Shown: piece by piece, positions 23,852-32,952 of the stretch | How positions within the stretch are numbered: position 1 is the first letter of the stretch | Layout: each line of letters starts with the position of its first letter | DNA from: Eubacteriaceae bacterium | GTDB lineage: Bacteria; Bacillota; Clostridia; Peptostreptococcales; Anaerovoracaceae | Reading direction: 5' to 3' | Assembly (NCBI GenBank): GCA_902362805.1 | Contig: CABIXY010000001.1 | Coordinates: 550,358-614,357, forward strand | Length of the DNA stretch: 64,000 nt | Made by a program: the position numbers and the translations under genes | Notes under the pieces: generated by a model | Told to the model about the DNA's origin: nothing | The model's input: the letters and a program-made list of their open reading frames with translations, nothing else | Databases searched by the model: none

Positions 23852-23880
23852 GAATATTTTGGTGCAATCGGAGGAAGGTC

Positions 23881-25095
23881 ATGGGGAAGTTACTGAATTT
23901 TAAATACGCCTGTACCCAGGGAACGTATTGGATGTTATATGGAATCGTGGGTAGTTTTGCGTCTGTCTTTTTGCTGGCGCGAGGTTATTCCAATTCGGAA
24001 ATCGGGATCATTCTGGCTGTGGCAAATGTGGTGGCGGTGGTTCTGCAGCCCCTGGTCGCTGATTTTGCTGACAGATCAAAGAAGGTTACGCTGATTGGCA
24101 TGATTCAGCTGATGTCCATCATCATGATTTTGATGATGGCGGGACTGTGTGTTCTGCAGAAGAAGACCCTGGCTTTGTCGGTGATTTTTCTGATGCTCAT
24201 CGCATGGCATACCATCCTGCAGCCTCTGGTCAATTCTCTGAGCTTCAAACTGCAGGAGTGCGGCATCCACATCAACTTCGGTGTGGCCAGAGGCGTGGGA
24301 TCGTTAGCCTATTCTGCTCTGGTAGGCATTTTGGGAACCATGGTAGAAAATTACGGCGTCATGGTCATGCCCATCACTGGAGAAGTGATTCTCGTCATGC
24401 TGCTCATCAGCCTGGCCTTGACCAAGTCGCAATATAACAAAGTGAAGACCGTCAATACGGACAAAGGTCTCATCGACCTGGATCGAAAAGACGAAGGCAT
24501 AGAAGAAATCAATCTGATCGACTTTATCAAGAGAAACAAGGTATTTTTGGTGGTGAACATCGGCGTTATCGGCGTTTACTTCAGCAACCAGGTACTCAAC
24601 AACTATATGATCCAGGTCGTATCCAACGTGGGCGGCGACAGCGAGGATATGGGGCGCATCCTGTCTTTGATGGCATTTTTGGAGATTCCGGTCATGTTCT
24701 GCTTTGACAACCTGCGCAAGCACTTTACCTGCCAGCTGATGCTGAAAGTGTCAGCCGTGGGTTTTGTCGTCAAAATCGCCATGTGTTATATCGCGACCAC
24801 GGTAACCATGGTATATATTGCGCAGCTGTTCCAGTTGATTTCCTTTGGTTTGTTTCTGCCGACCATGGTGCACTTCATCGATGAGATGATGAGCAAAGGT
24901 GAAGCGGTCAAAGGCCAGGCGCTTTTCACCATGATGGTCACAGTGACGACGATGATTTCCAGTCTGTTGGGCGGAATCATTTTGGACCTCAGCGGAGCGA
25001 AGATGCTGACACTGGTCGCTACTATTGCGACGGCCATCGGCGCATTGATTATCATCGCATCGGTAGACCGGGTAAAGAAACAAGAGGACTATTAA
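23881..25095 (+). CDS. MFS transporter (MFS_1-like/LacY-type)
   Basis: 404 aa, 12 helices. N-terminal FKYACTQGTYWMLYGIVGSFASVFLLARGYSNSEIGIILA is typical of the nucleoside/sugar-proton symporter-like branch; DFADRSKK is the loop 2-3 motif. A charged central loop (residues 190-215) separates the halves. AGGAGG-like GGAGGAAGGTC precedes ATG. The TetR gene begins 13 bp downstream and probably controls it. Substrate unknown; both drug export and sugar or nucleoside import are possible. Confidence 0.9.
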   Translation: MGKLLNFKYACTQGTYWMLYGIVGSFASVFLLARGYSNSEIGIILAVANVVAVVLQPLVADFADRSKKVTLIGMIQLMSIIMILMMAGLCVLQKKTLALSVIFLMLIAWHTILQPLVNSLSFKLQECGIHINFGVARGVGSLAYSALVGILGTMVENYGVMVMPITGEVILVMLLISLALTKSQYNKVKTVNTDKGLIDLDRKDEGIEEINLIDFIKRNKVFLVVNIGVIGVYFSNQVLNNYMIQVVSNVGGDSEDMGRILSLMAFLEIPVMFCFDNLRKHFTCQLMLKVSAVGFVVKIAMCYIATTVTMVYIAQLFQLISFGLFLPTMVHFIDEMMSKGEAVKGQALFTMMVTVTTMISSLLGGIILDLSGAKMLTLVATIATAIGALIIIASVDRVKKQEDY

Positions 25096-25108
25096 GGGGT
25101 GATGCAAC

Positions 25109-25723
25109 ATGTCAAAGAAGGCGTATTCGCAGGAAGAGCGTATTGAGATCAGAGAAAAGCTGCTGACGACAGGCAGGCAGCGTTTTGCGAGACAGGGTTA
25201 TCGCCATACGACCTTGGCGCAGATCTACGAAGAGGTGGGAATATCAAAGAATTTTTTCTACAGCTTTTTCCCATCCAAGGAGGATTTTGTGGCAGAAACC
25301 ATGAAATCACAACAGCCTTTGCTTGTGGACATGTCAAAGAAATGCATGGCGCAGCCGGGTGCCACCTGGAAAGACGGAGTCCGGCACTTCCTCGAACTGT
25401 GCATTGCTGGTGCGCAGACAGGGATTATCGTCATGTCAATTGAGGATCAAAACAGTGTTTTCCGCAATCTGAGTGCGGAAAATTTTGAGAACTTCCATCG
25501 TTTACAGGTGAGATTTTATCAAAGCCTTGCGGCTGCCTGGGGCCTTCAGATGGATGCGGAGACGGCGAAACTCTTCGGCAATATGGCGCTTTCCATCCTC
25601 ATCGTCAACCGCTCCATGGAGGAATCCCTGCCTGCGTTCTTTCAGGAGGTGCGGGAGGAAACTGCCAGAGAGCAGATAGAAGGCTTAATTGCCCGCATGG
25701 AATGCCATTTCGAAAAACGGTAG
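25109..25723 (+). CDS. TetR/AcrR family regulator
   Basis: 204 aa. HTH in residues 10-60: REKLLTTGRQRFARQGYRHTTLAQIYEEVGISKNFFYSFFPSKEDF, the standard TetR N-terminus, with Asn-Phe-Phe in place of the usual Gly-Thr-Leu before YxxF. The C-terminal ligand domain is divergent. Likely local regulator of the MFS gene upstream. No clear palindrome near the promoter at 23814. Confidence 0.93.
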   Translation: MSKKAYSQEERIEIREKLLTTGRQRFARQGYRHTTLAQIYEEVGISKNFFYSFFPSKEDFVAETMKSQQPLLVDMSKKCMAQPGATWKDGVRHFLELCIAGAQTGIIVMSIEDQNSVFRNLSAENFENFHRLQVRFYQSLAAAWGLQMDAETAKLFGNMALSILIVNRSMEESLPAFFQEVREETAREQIEGLIARMECHFEKR

Positions 25724-25755
25724 TCACAGATTTATTATAGAATCAGACTTAGAAA

Positions 25756-25788
25756 GACCCTGCCTATTGCAAAAGAGGCAGGGTTATT
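25756..25788 (+). terminator. Terminator of the MFS-TetR operon
   Basis: Stem GACCCTGCCT / AGGCAGGGTT, AT-rich tail. Confidence 0.75.
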
Positions 25789-25850
25789 ATATAATCAACT
25801 TAAGGAAAAATATTTTTAAAAAGTTTTTAAGTAGAAATGGAGGCTATGAT

Positions 25851-26336
25851 ATGGGAATTTTCGGAAAAATATTCAAAGGACCTGAGATCGATCAAGGGAG
25901 AAGTGAAGACAGCAAGAAAAAGATGAGGGCGCTGTTCAACAATGTGGTGCCGGAGGGAGATAAATACCAGGTGCTGGCTGCATATTCCGAAGACACGCGC
26001 CGTTTTAACTATGGTCTGGTTCACGGCAGCAAGTCCACCTTTACCAGTTTGATCATCGGATGGAAGGAAGAGGACCCGACAGTGGTCGTCGTACCGACAG
26101 TACCGGATTTATCGGGATGCGGCGATGCGGAAATCTGCCGTCGGGAGGAAATCAAGAAGGCCTATCGCATGAAGTACCCGACAGATGCTTTTATCATCTA
26201 CCCGAACAGTAGAAAATATCTTTCTATTTCCGTCTTTGACTGGCTGGAGGACGACAAGCTGTTCATTTACGTGGATCAGGAGGCGGAGATGAATGCCTTT
26301 GCTGAGTTCTTCAAAAACAGTTATGCGACAAAGTAG
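25851..26336 (+). CDS. Hypothetical cytosolic protein
   Basis: 161 aa from ATG 25851, 7 nt after GGAGG. Starts MGIFGKIFKGPEID and has a strand-rich middle (KYQVLAAYSEDTRRFNYGLVHG, FTSLIIGWKEEDPTVVVVPTVPDL) and an acidic C-terminus. No catalytic motif. The start is reminiscent of short YbjN or PH-like proteins, but I do not recognise it. It is followed 7 bp later by a 59-aa membrane protein, probably coupled. Confidence 0.75.
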   Translation: MGIFGKIFKGPEIDQGRSEDSKKKMRALFNNVVPEGDKYQVLAAYSEDTRRFNYGLVHGSKSTFTSLIIGWKEEDPTVVVVPTVPDLSGCGDAEICRREEIKKAYRMKYPTDAFIIYPNSRKYLSISVFDWLEDDKLFIYVDQEAEMNAFAEFFKNSYATK

Positions 26337-26342
26337 AACACG

Positions 26343-26522
26343 ATGGATATCCAAGTAATCGCCGCTGTCTTTCTAGCGCTGGCCATCGTCTTTATCATCG
26401 GACAGATCTGGTTTCATCTCGTAGATGGAATTTTGAAGGCAGTCAGGCGCACCTTTACAAAAAAGCAGACATGGTACCCCTTGCCTGATGAAGAAACAGA
26501 AAAAATTATTGACAAACGATAA
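26343..26522 (+). CDS. 59-aa single-helix membrane protein
   Basis: Starts MDIQVIAAVFLALAIVFIIG, a single membrane helix of about 20 residues, then WFHLVDGILKAVRRTF and an acidic tail ending DEETEKIIDKR. No strong ribosome site, but it begins 7 bp after the previous stop, so coupled translation is plausible. The -35 box of the next promoter overlaps its last codons. Confidence 0.55.
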   Translation: MDIQVIAAVFLALAIVFIIGQIWFHLVDGILKAVRRTFTKKQTWYPLPDEETEKIIDKR

Positions 26523-26554
26523 TTACATGGTATGCTTGAATTAAGAATTATCGT
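26509..26554 (+). promoter_or_regulatory. Promoter flanked by a 9-bp inverted repeat
   Basis: TTGACA 26509-26514, 16-bp spacer, TATGCT 26531-26536. ACGATAATT (26516-26524) and AATTATCGT (26546-26554) bracket the -10 box, a fitting operator for the HTH protein encoded at 27473. Confidence 0.65.
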
Positions 26555-26584
26555 AAAACAATAATTAATGAGCAGGAGGTCACC

Positions 26585-27463
26585 ATGAATCAGGATATTT
26601 TTACTTTTCCTTTCGGCCAGATCGGGGAAGCCTTGCGCACATTGTCGCTGGCAAGTGCAGCGGGAAATATTGCAGCGACGGCTATTTATCTGTTTATCTC
26701 TATCGCCCCTGTGCTTTATCTGGTTTACAGAGTTGCCAGGCAGAAAAAGGAGCCAGATGCAATCGACATTCTTCTGATCATGATGTCGGTGATGCTCTTC
26801 ATCATGATGTATTTCATGGTAAATCCGGGCTATATCAACAGTGGCCTCTATGGAGCGATGCCGGGTAAGGGCGCAGCTCTCGCCATGACCTTCTGGTCCA
26901 TGGCGGTGGGCTATGCGGTGCTGAAATGCATGAAAGCATCAGCAGGCACTGACGAAAAGAAATTGGCAAAGTATCTGAAGATGATTTTGATCGCAGTCGC
27001 GGCAGTCATCGGCATCAACATGATTTTGGGCATTTTTACGGAGGTGATACCGGCAGCAAGAGGAGTGAAGGAAATTGATCAACAGCTGAACAGTGACTAC
27101 AACACCGCCCTTTTCCTCTGGATCAAGTATTTTGCCGATAAAGTTCCGTCAGTCTTAAATATCGTGGTCATCATCCATGGAGTCAAGATGGTCGACCAGC
27201 TGCGTTTAGACCGATACAGCCAGGCGACCATTGCTGCAGCAGAAAACCTGAGCCGGATCTGCCGCATCTCTGTGACGGTGATGATTCTGACCTCCATCGC
27301 CGTGAACCTGTTTCAATTCTTGGTTTGGACGAAAGTATACAAGACCAGCTATGTGGTAGACATTCCGCTCCTTTCTATCGTGCTTTGCATCGCTGTCCTC
27401 CTTCTGGCAAAGTTTTTCGCATCTGACAAGGCGATGAAGGAAGACCACGACATGATTATTTAG
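26585..27463 (+). CDS. DUF2975-like multi-pass membrane protein
   Basis: 292 aa with about eight membrane helices. The C-terminal third (KMVDQLRLDRYSQATIAAAENLSRICRISV, two helices, then AKFFASDKAMKEDHDMII) is the pattern of DUF2975 membrane proteins, which end just before a small Cro-type HTH gene, exactly as here (9-bp gap). The extra N-terminal helices make it longer than usual DUF2975 proteins. Role unknown; the HTH partner suggests a membrane-linked regulatory pair. Confidence 0.72.
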   Translation: MNQDIFTFPFGQIGEALRTLSLASAAGNIAATAIYLFISIAPVLYLVYRVARQKKEPDAIDILLIMMSVMLFIMMYFMVNPGYINSGLYGAMPGKGAALAMTFWSMAVGYAVLKCMKASAGTDEKKLAKYLKMILIAVAAVIGINMILGIFTEVIPAARGVKEIDQQLNSDYNTALFLWIKYFADKVPSVLNIVVIIHGVKMVDQLRLDRYSQATIAAAENLSRICRISVTVMILTSIAVNLFQFLVWTKVYKTSYVVDIPLLSIVLCIAVLLLAKFFASDKAMKEDHDMII

Positions 27464-27472
27464 GAGGCAGCG

Positions 27473-27700
27473 ATGGCAATCAAAATTTATTTAGATGAGG
27501 TACTGAAGGAGAATGACATGACTGCCAAGGAACTCTGCAAGCTGGTGGGCATTACGGAGGCCAATCTGTCCATCCTGCGCAGCGGCAAAGCCAAGGGCAT
27601 CCGCTTTCACACCATAAACAGAGTCTGCTATTTCCTGCACTGCGATGTAGGAGATATTCTCAAATTTGACGGCGTATTGGGGGAAGAGGAAAATGAATAA
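27473..27700 (+). CDS. Small Cro/C1-type HTH regulator (YozG-like)
   Basis: 75 aa: IKIYLDEVLKENDMTAKELCKLVGITEANLSILRSGKAKGIRF then FLHCDVGDILKFD, the HTH_26 family. Follows the DUF2975-like gene as usual. AGGAGG precedes the ATG. Overlaps the lipoprotein start. Candidate binder of the inverted repeat at 26516-26554. Confidence 0.92.
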   Translation: MAIKIYLDEVLKENDMTAKELCKLVGITEANLSILRSGKAKGIRFHTINRVCYFLHCDVGDILKFDGVLGEEENE

Positions 27701-28496
27701 GAAAAGATATTGGACAGCCTTGAGTCTGGTTCTGCTGGTTCTGCTGCTGACCGGCTGCAGACTGGCGGATAAAGAGAAGGGACAGACCAGCGAAGACCTT
27801 TTGATCGGATTTTTCGTGACCTTGGATTATGTGGACAGCGAAGACGAAAATGGACGGGAGCGAGGTCCGATCTACGGTACAAAGAAGGGCGACACGTACC
27901 AGTTTGGGGATTTGAAAGGTTATGGCATGTACTTCAAGACGTATGATGGCGCGGTCAGCGGAGCCAGCGACGAAGAGATCAGGGATTTAAAAATAGGCGG
28001 AGGAGATCAGTTCAGCCTGGAGGGCACTTTGTATGTGGAAAGCGGAAAGAAGCACTCCATGTATGCAAACGCGGTCTACCAGACATCGGACGGCAAGGTC
28101 TATCTGATGCCGGGGCAGACTGGCGGCAGTGCGGAATTTGACGAACTTGGAGATGCATTGAACCAGGACATGGAATACGAACCTAGTGAGGCATTTAAGA
28201 CCAAGTACGGAGAACTGAAAAAGTTCAGCTACAAGGTCAACATGAAGGGGGCGCCCAATTTGCAGAAGATCGTCGTCAAGCAGTTCGACAAAGGAGACAA
28301 CGTGATTGCAGTCACGACTATGGCTGCGGATTCTATCAAAGAAGAGGTCAAGAAAGTGAAAGGCGCCAGTTATATCATGGTCGAGTATCATACCGAGGGC
28401 AAGGTGGAACGGAAAATCTGCGAAGGCGATACTATCGAGTACAGCCATACGAAAAAAGACGGCGTCATCGTTATAAAAGATATTACAATTGTTTAA
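27693..28496 (+). CDS. Lipoprotein of unknown function
   Basis: 267 aa from ATG 27693. Signal peptide with lipobox LLLTGC (Cys about residue 19). The mature part has an acidic strand-rich N-terminal domain (EDLLIGFFVTLDYVDSEDENGRERGPIYGT) and a C-terminal strand-rich domain ending KKDGVIVIKDITIV. Overlaps the HTH gene by 8 bp, so it belongs to that operon: membrane protein, regulator and lipoprotein. No recognised family. Confidence 0.85.
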   Translation: MNKKRYWTALSLVLLVLLLTGCRLADKEKGQTSEDLLIGFFVTLDYVDSEDENGRERGPIYGTKKGDTYQFGDLKGYGMYFKTYDGAVSGASDEEIRDLKIGGGDQFSLEGTLYVESGKKHSMYANAVYQTSDGKVYLMPGQTGGSAEFDELGDALNQDMEYEPSEAFKTKYGELKKFSYKVNMKGAPNLQKIVVKQFDKGDNVIAVTTMAADSIKEEVKKVKGASYIMVEYHTEGKVERKICEGDTIEYSHTKKDGVIVIKDITIV

Positions 28497-28505
28497 AATA
28501 GATAC

Positions 28506-28543
28506 AAAACCCGCGAATTGTTTATTGGACAGCAGCGGGTTTT
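28506..28543 (+). terminator. Terminator after the lipoprotein gene
   Basis: AAAACCCGC / GCGGGTTTT with a 20-nt loop. Confidence 0.8.
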
Positions 28544-28596
28544 GTCGTATACTTATAAATAGGAATGAATTGTTTTTGAAAAGGGAGGAAGACAAT

Positions 28597-29982
28597 ATGG
28601 GAGTAAAAGATAAATTAACCGTGATGGGATTAAAAAAAGTCATTTCTTATGTAGACAAAGATCCCGATAAGAACATCATGAATATCTGCCAGTGGCTTTT
28701 GAAGCACGACATCGGCGGCGACTCTCTGACTCCTCAGGTAAAGGTTATCAAGCACTATATGGAAGACCAGGACAGCAACTGGTACAAACTGGTCAAAAGT
28801 CTCTGGACGGACTGTGATGATGGCATCAGGCGTAAGATGTTTGAAAACTTCATCATCAATGCGGGTATGCTGGGACCGAAACAGCAGCTAAAGGTGAAGC
28901 AGGAATACGGCTGCAATGTGCCGTGGGCGATTCTCTTAGATCCGACCAGCGCTTGTAATCTGCATTGTACGGGATGCTGGGCGGCTGACTATGGCAATCA
29001 ATTGAACCTGACCTTCGAAGAACTGGACAGTATCATCAGACAGGGAAAAGAAATGGGAACTTACATGTATATCTATACAGGCGGGGAACCCCTGGTGCGT
29101 AAGGACGACATCATCAGGCTCTGTGAAAAACACGGCGATTGTGCTTTTCTTTCTTTTACCAATGCGACACTGATTGACGAGGACTTTGCAGATGAAATGC
29201 TGCGGGTTAAAAACTTCGTACCAGCCATCAGCGTAGAGGGATTTGAAAAAGAGACTGACGATAGAAGAGGCGAGGGGACCTATCGGGCTGTCATCAAAGC
29301 CATGGAAATACTCAAGAGGAAGAAGCTGCCATTTGGTGTCTCCTGCTGCTATACCAGCAAAAACGCGGAGACCATCGGCAGCGAGGAATTCATGGATCAC
29401 CTGATTGCCCTTGGTGCCAAGTTTGCTTGGATTTTTACTTACATGCCAGTAGGCAACGGCGCGGCGTGCGAGCTTCTGGCCAGACCGGAGCAGCGCAAAT
29501 TCATGTATGACCAGATTCGCAAGTTCAGAGAGAGCAAGCCGATTTTCACTATGGACTTCTGGAATGACGGTGAATATGTGGGCGGCTGTATCGCTGGCGG
29601 CAGATCATATCTCCATATCAACGCCAACGGGGACATTGAACCGTGTGCGTTTATTCATTATTCTGACTCCAATATCAGAGAAAAGACCTTGCTGGAGGCC
29701 TATACAGGACCGCTGTTCATGGAATATCACGACAACCAGCCGTTCAGCGACAACATGTTGCGGCCTTGTCCGCTCTTGGACAACGACGGGAAGCTGGCAG
29801 AAATGGTTCATCGCTGTGGTGCTCACTCCACAGACGTAGAATCGCCAGAGGATGTAGACATGCTCTGTGCAAAATGCAGCGAGGCGGCGGCAAAATGGAA
29901 ACCAGTAGCCGATGAAATTTGGGAAGAACATCCCCATCATCTCTATCAGGGACCGAGAACAAAAGAAAACGAGACAGCGTAA
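28597..29982 (+). CDS. Radical SAM protein with SPASM-like C-terminus
   Basis: 461 aa from ATG 28597, after GGGAGG. The radical SAM cluster motif is CNLHCTGCW (C-x3-C-x2-C) at about residue 123, then GGEPLVRKDDI and SVEGFEKETDDRRGEGTYRAVIKAM. The C-terminal part has several Cys: GGCIAGG, EPCAFIHY, RPCPLLD, HRCG and CAKCSEAA, as in SPASM proteins binding extra clusters. A preceding helical domain of 110 aa is unusual. No peptide substrate gene is seen nearby; function unknown. Monocistronic. Confidence 0.9.
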   Translation: MGVKDKLTVMGLKKVISYVDKDPDKNIMNICQWLLKHDIGGDSLTPQVKVIKHYMEDQDSNWYKLVKSLWTDCDDGIRRKMFENFIINAGMLGPKQQLKVKQEYGCNVPWAILLDPTSACNLHCTGCWAADYGNQLNLTFEELDSIIRQGKEMGTYMYIYTGGEPLVRKDDIIRLCEKHGDCAFLSFTNATLIDEDFADEMLRVKNFVPAISVEGFEKETDDRRGEGTYRAVIKAMEILKRKKLPFGVSCCYTSKNAETIGSEEFMDHLIALGAKFAWIFTYMPVGNGAACELLARPEQRKFMYDQIRKFRESKPIFTMDFWNDGEYVGGCIAGGRSYLHINANGDIEPCAFIHYSDSNIREKTLLEAYTGPLFMEYHDNQPFSDNMLRPCPLLDNDGKLAEMVHRCGAHSTDVESPEDVDMLCAKCSEAAAKWKPVADEIWEEHPHHLYQGPRTKENETA

Positions 29983-29992
29983 AAATCATCAG

Positions 29993-30026
29993 AGGGAGTT
30001 TAGCCGTCAGGCGGACTCCTTTTTTA
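29993..30026 (+). terminator. Terminator after the radical SAM gene
   Basis: AGGGAGT / ACTCCTT with inner GCC/GGC, then T6. Confidence 0.8.
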
Positions 30027-30054
30027 ATACGTGAAAATAAAAACAGTAAGGTAC

Positions 30055-30104
30055 TTGACAAAGCGTATTAAAGGTCGTATAGTGATTAGTAAAGTAGTTG
30101 ACTA
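30055..30104 (+). promoter_or_regulatory. Promoter and MarR-type operator
   Basis: TTGACA (30055-30060), 17-bp spacer, TATAGT (30078-30083). The palindrome TAGTTGACTA (30095-30104) follows the start region, a typical MarR operator. Confidence 0.8.
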
Positions 30105-30133
30105 TTTGTTTGTACAAAAGGGAGGTAACATCA

Positions 30134-30757
30134 ATGAGTGATATAAAAAATGAAGTATATGAGTGTCTTTTACAGCTCCAGTGGATTCTGCACCGCAGAC
30201 AGCTGCACAACTTTGGAAGCCGCAGAACCTCGAGAAACCCTCGCAGGGGTCAAGGACGAATCCTGGCAATTTTAAAGATGAAACCGGAGATCAGTCAAAA
30301 GGAACTGACATATTTGTTGGATATGAGCAAACAATCCGTAGCAGAAATTCTTGCAAAGCTTGAAAGGAGTGGATTTATCGTGCGCGAACCATCAGAGAAA
30401 GACCGTCGTGTATCAGTCGTGAAGCTGACAGCAGAGGGTGCAGCAGCAGCAGATAATTTGAGTGATGAACCGGAGGACATGACAGGATTGTTGGATTGCC
30501 TCAGTGATGAGGAACTGCAGACGTTCCATCAATATCTGAAACGCATTCTCAAAGAAAGTGAGAATCACACCGGCGATGCGGATACATTAGCACAGCGCAG
30601 AAAGGCGAAAGAGGCGTTTATGAGAGAGCATCGGAGACATTTTGACGGACGGAGGCCCTTTACTGCTGATGAAGAGATTGGTTATGGGGATTGGTCGGTC
30701 TTTGACTTTGGAATGGGATTTGACGGAGAAGGATATGAAAAAAAGGATGATGAGTAA
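30134..30757 (+). CDS. MarR family regulator with charged C-terminal extension
   Basis: 207 aa from ATG 30134 after GGGAGG. Winged HTH: GRILAILKMKPEISQKELTYLLDMSKQSVAEILAKLERSGFIVREPSEKDRRVSVVKLTAEG. It has an extra 60-residue tail rich in Arg, Asp and Gly (HRRHFDGRRPF, FGMGFDGEGYEKKDDE), longer than usual MarR proteins. Probably represses its own promoter and the co-transcribed TMEM175 channel gene. Confidence 0.9.
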   Translation: MSDIKNEVYECLLQLQWILHRRQLHNFGSRRTSRNPRRGQGRILAILKMKPEISQKELTYLLDMSKQSVAEILAKLERSGFIVREPSEKDRRVSVVKLTAEGAAAADNLSDEPEDMTGLLDCLSDEELQTFHQYLKRILKESENHTGDADTLAQRRKAKEAFMREHRRHFDGRRPFTADEEIGYGDWSVFDFGMGFDGEGYEKKDDE

Positions 30758-30766
30758 GTGAGATGT

Positions 30767-31405
30767 ATGAAAATGTCAAAATCGCGATTTGAAGCGTTTA
30801 GCGACGGAGTGATGGCCATTGTTATAACGATTATGGCACTCAACATCCCGCTGCCTGAAGATTTCACCGGAAAAAGCATCATGAGATTTGCGTACACAAT
30901 CATGATTTTCTTTGTAAGCTTTGTCGTAGTGGGCGCACAGTGGACCAAGCATCACTGGCTCTTTGACGCCTGCAGCGAAGTTTCACAAAAGGTAATCTGG
31001 AGAAATATCTTATATTTGTTTTTCCTCACGCTTCTGCCGCTGTTTACAAAATGGATTATGGAGAATCCCAAAGAGGTTGCGCCTGCCATAGCCTACGATT
31101 TGGTATATCTGGCCGTTTTTTTTACCTTTCATCTGATGCATTCCTGCGTTATGAAAGAGAGCGGCATAATTCTTGGTGTTAGACCGCGACGCAGACAGAT
31201 CAAGTGGGCAGGTCTGTTTTTTATGATCATTGTTCTGGGCACTGCCGCAATTCTGGCTCTGTCGTTTTTCTTTCCGACACTCTCTATCATTTTCTTTGTG
31301 GCGTTGCCGGTGGTTTCGTCGCTGCTGAACCTTTGGAGCGAAAAAGAGCACCGTGCAATAGAAAAGAGAAAAAAGAATATCGCACGTCTTTCAGCCAATC
31401 TTTAA
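30767..31405 (+). CDS. TMEM175 family potassium channel-like protein
   Basis: 212 aa from ATG 30767; a start six bases later is possible, and no ribosome site is obvious. The family motif RFEAFSDGVMAIVITIMALNI (the FSDG filter helix) is at the N-terminus, followed by WTKHHWLFDA; six membrane helices in all. Bacterial TMEM175 proteins form tetrameric K+ leak channels. It lies 9 bp after the MarR gene, an association also consistent with stress control. Confidence 0.9.
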   Translation: MKMSKSRFEAFSDGVMAIVITIMALNIPLPEDFTGKSIMRFAYTIMIFFVSFVVVGAQWTKHHWLFDACSEVSQKVIWRNILYLFFLTLLPLFTKWIMENPKEVAPAIAYDLVYLAVFFTFHLMHSCVMKESGIILGVRPRRRQIKWAGLFFMIIVLGTAAILALSFFFPTLSIIFFVALPVVSSLLNLWSEKEHRAIEKRKKNIARLSANL

Positions 31406-31518
31406 TCTGCTTTCAGTGCATGCCGGAGGAAGATTTAACATAAACTTAATTGAAAAGGATTGTTGTGTATGAGATGATAAAAGAAACACAGCTGACATTT
31501 ATCAGAGGAGGACTAGAG

Positions 31519-32889
31519 ATGATTAAGACTTATGTTTTGGATACCAATGTGTTGATACAAACACCGGATGCAATTTATAGATTTAAAGAGAATGACCTGG
31601 TGATACCACTGATGGTTTTGGAAGAACTGGATGGATTAAAGAAAGCTGAGGGCGAAAAAGGCGTCAATGCCAGGGCGTCGATCAGGGAATTGGAACGGCT
31701 GAGACAGACTGGCGATTTGCTTGCAGGCGTGCAGTTGAAAGACGGTGGCAGACTGCGCATTGAATCCAACTGTGTCAATGTAGAGCTGCCAGAGGAACTT
31801 CCGGATTCTAAGATGGATAATCGCATCCTGCGAGTGTGCAAAGCATTGCGGGACAATGGCGAAAACGTGGTTCTGGTGACCAAAGATATCGTTCTGCGTG
31901 TTAAGGCTGCGATCATCAATATTCCCGCTGAGGATTTTGAAAGTGAGCAGGTAGTGCAGGGGGAACATCAGTATACGGGAAGAATTACTTGCTATGCACC
32001 GGAGGATCAGTTCAAGGAATTCTCCAAGAAGGGTATGGGCAGAGACAGCCTTTACCAGGTGGATGAGGAAGGAAATGCCTTTTCGCCTCAGCTCTATGAA
32101 AATCAGTTTGTCGTCATCAAAGCAGATCAATCGCAGAAAAAGACGCAGTTAGGCAGGATTGAAGGCGATAAAGTTGTTCCATTGAAATACAAGAAAGTAA
32201 AGCCTTACGGCGTGGAGCCGAGAAGTGCAGGGCAATATTTTCTGCAGGAGGCTTTGATGATGCCAAGTGACAAAGCACCGTTAGTTATCGTCAAGGGCAT
32301 GGCAGGAACAGCAAAGACTTTTTATTCTCTGGCTGTAGGTCTGGAAAAGACTTTGAACGACACAGATGGTGAATACAGGCGGATTTTAATCAGTCGTCCT
32401 AATGCACAATTTGACGACGACATCGGGTTTCTACCAGGAGATGAACAGGATAAGATTGCACCGCTGCTGAGGCCGATTCTGGATAATCTGGAACAGCTGA
32501 TCGACTCTGATGAAGAGGAACGATATAAAAACGAGTTGGAACTCCGGGGAAAGGTTGACGAAGTCTTTGACCGGGGTATCATTCAGGCTGAGGCGCTGAA
32601 CTTTATTCGCGGCCGCTCCATCGTGAAGACCTATCTGATTATCGACGAGGCGCAGAACACTACGCCAAATCAGATCAAAGGCATTATTACCCGCGCTGGC
32701 AGAGGCACAAAGATTGTTTTGCTGGGCGACCCCTTCCAGATTGACAAACCCTTTCTCGACGAGCGCACCAATGGCCTTAGCTACGCTGCCGAACATATGA
32801 AAGGAAGTAAATACTGTTGCCAGATCACCATGCAGGCCGACGAAGGCGAGCGGTCTGATTTGGCAATGGACGCAGTGGAACGATTGTGA
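31519..32889 (+). CDS. PIN domain-PhoH ATPase fusion (PhoH2 type)
   Basis: 456 aa from ATG 31519 after GAGGAGG. N-terminal PIN nuclease domain, residues 1-140, with acidic residues in YVLDTNVLIQTPDA, EELDGLK and VTKDIVLR. The C-terminal PhoH domain has Walker A GMAGTAKT, Walker B TYLIIDEAQN and LGDPFQIDKPFLDERTNG. PhoH2 proteins act as RNA helicase-RNases in other bacteria. Monocistronic. Confidence 0.95.
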   Translation: MIKTYVLDTNVLIQTPDAIYRFKENDLVIPLMVLEELDGLKKAEGEKGVNARASIRELERLRQTGDLLAGVQLKDGGRLRIESNCVNVELPEELPDSKMDNRILRVCKALRDNGENVVLVTKDIVLRVKAAIINIPAEDFESEQVVQGEHQYTGRITCYAPEDQFKEFSKKGMGRDSLYQVDEEGNAFSPQLYENQFVVIKADQSQKKTQLGRIEGDKVVPLKYKKVKPYGVEPRSAGQYFLQEALMMPSDKAPLVIVKGMAGTAKTFYSLAVGLEKTLNDTDGEYRRILISRPNAQFDDDIGFLPGDEQDKIAPLLRPILDNLEQLIDSDEEERYKNELELRGKVDEVFDRGIIQAEALNFIRGRSIVKTYLIIDEAQNTTPNQIKGIITRAGRGTKIVLLGDPFQIDKPFLDERTNGLSYAAEHMKGSKYCCQITMQADEGERSDLAMDAVERL

Positions 32890-32913
32890 GTTTTATATAT
32901 CGGTAATACAATG

Positions 32914-32949
32914 AAACGCAGTCCGTGATGGACTGCGTTTCGGTTTTTC
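32914..32949. terminator. Terminator between the convergent PhoH2 and GNAT genes
   Basis: Perfect stem AAACGCAGTCC / GGACTGCGTTT, T-rich tail on the plus strand. Confidence 0.88.
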
Positions 32950-32952
32950 TAG

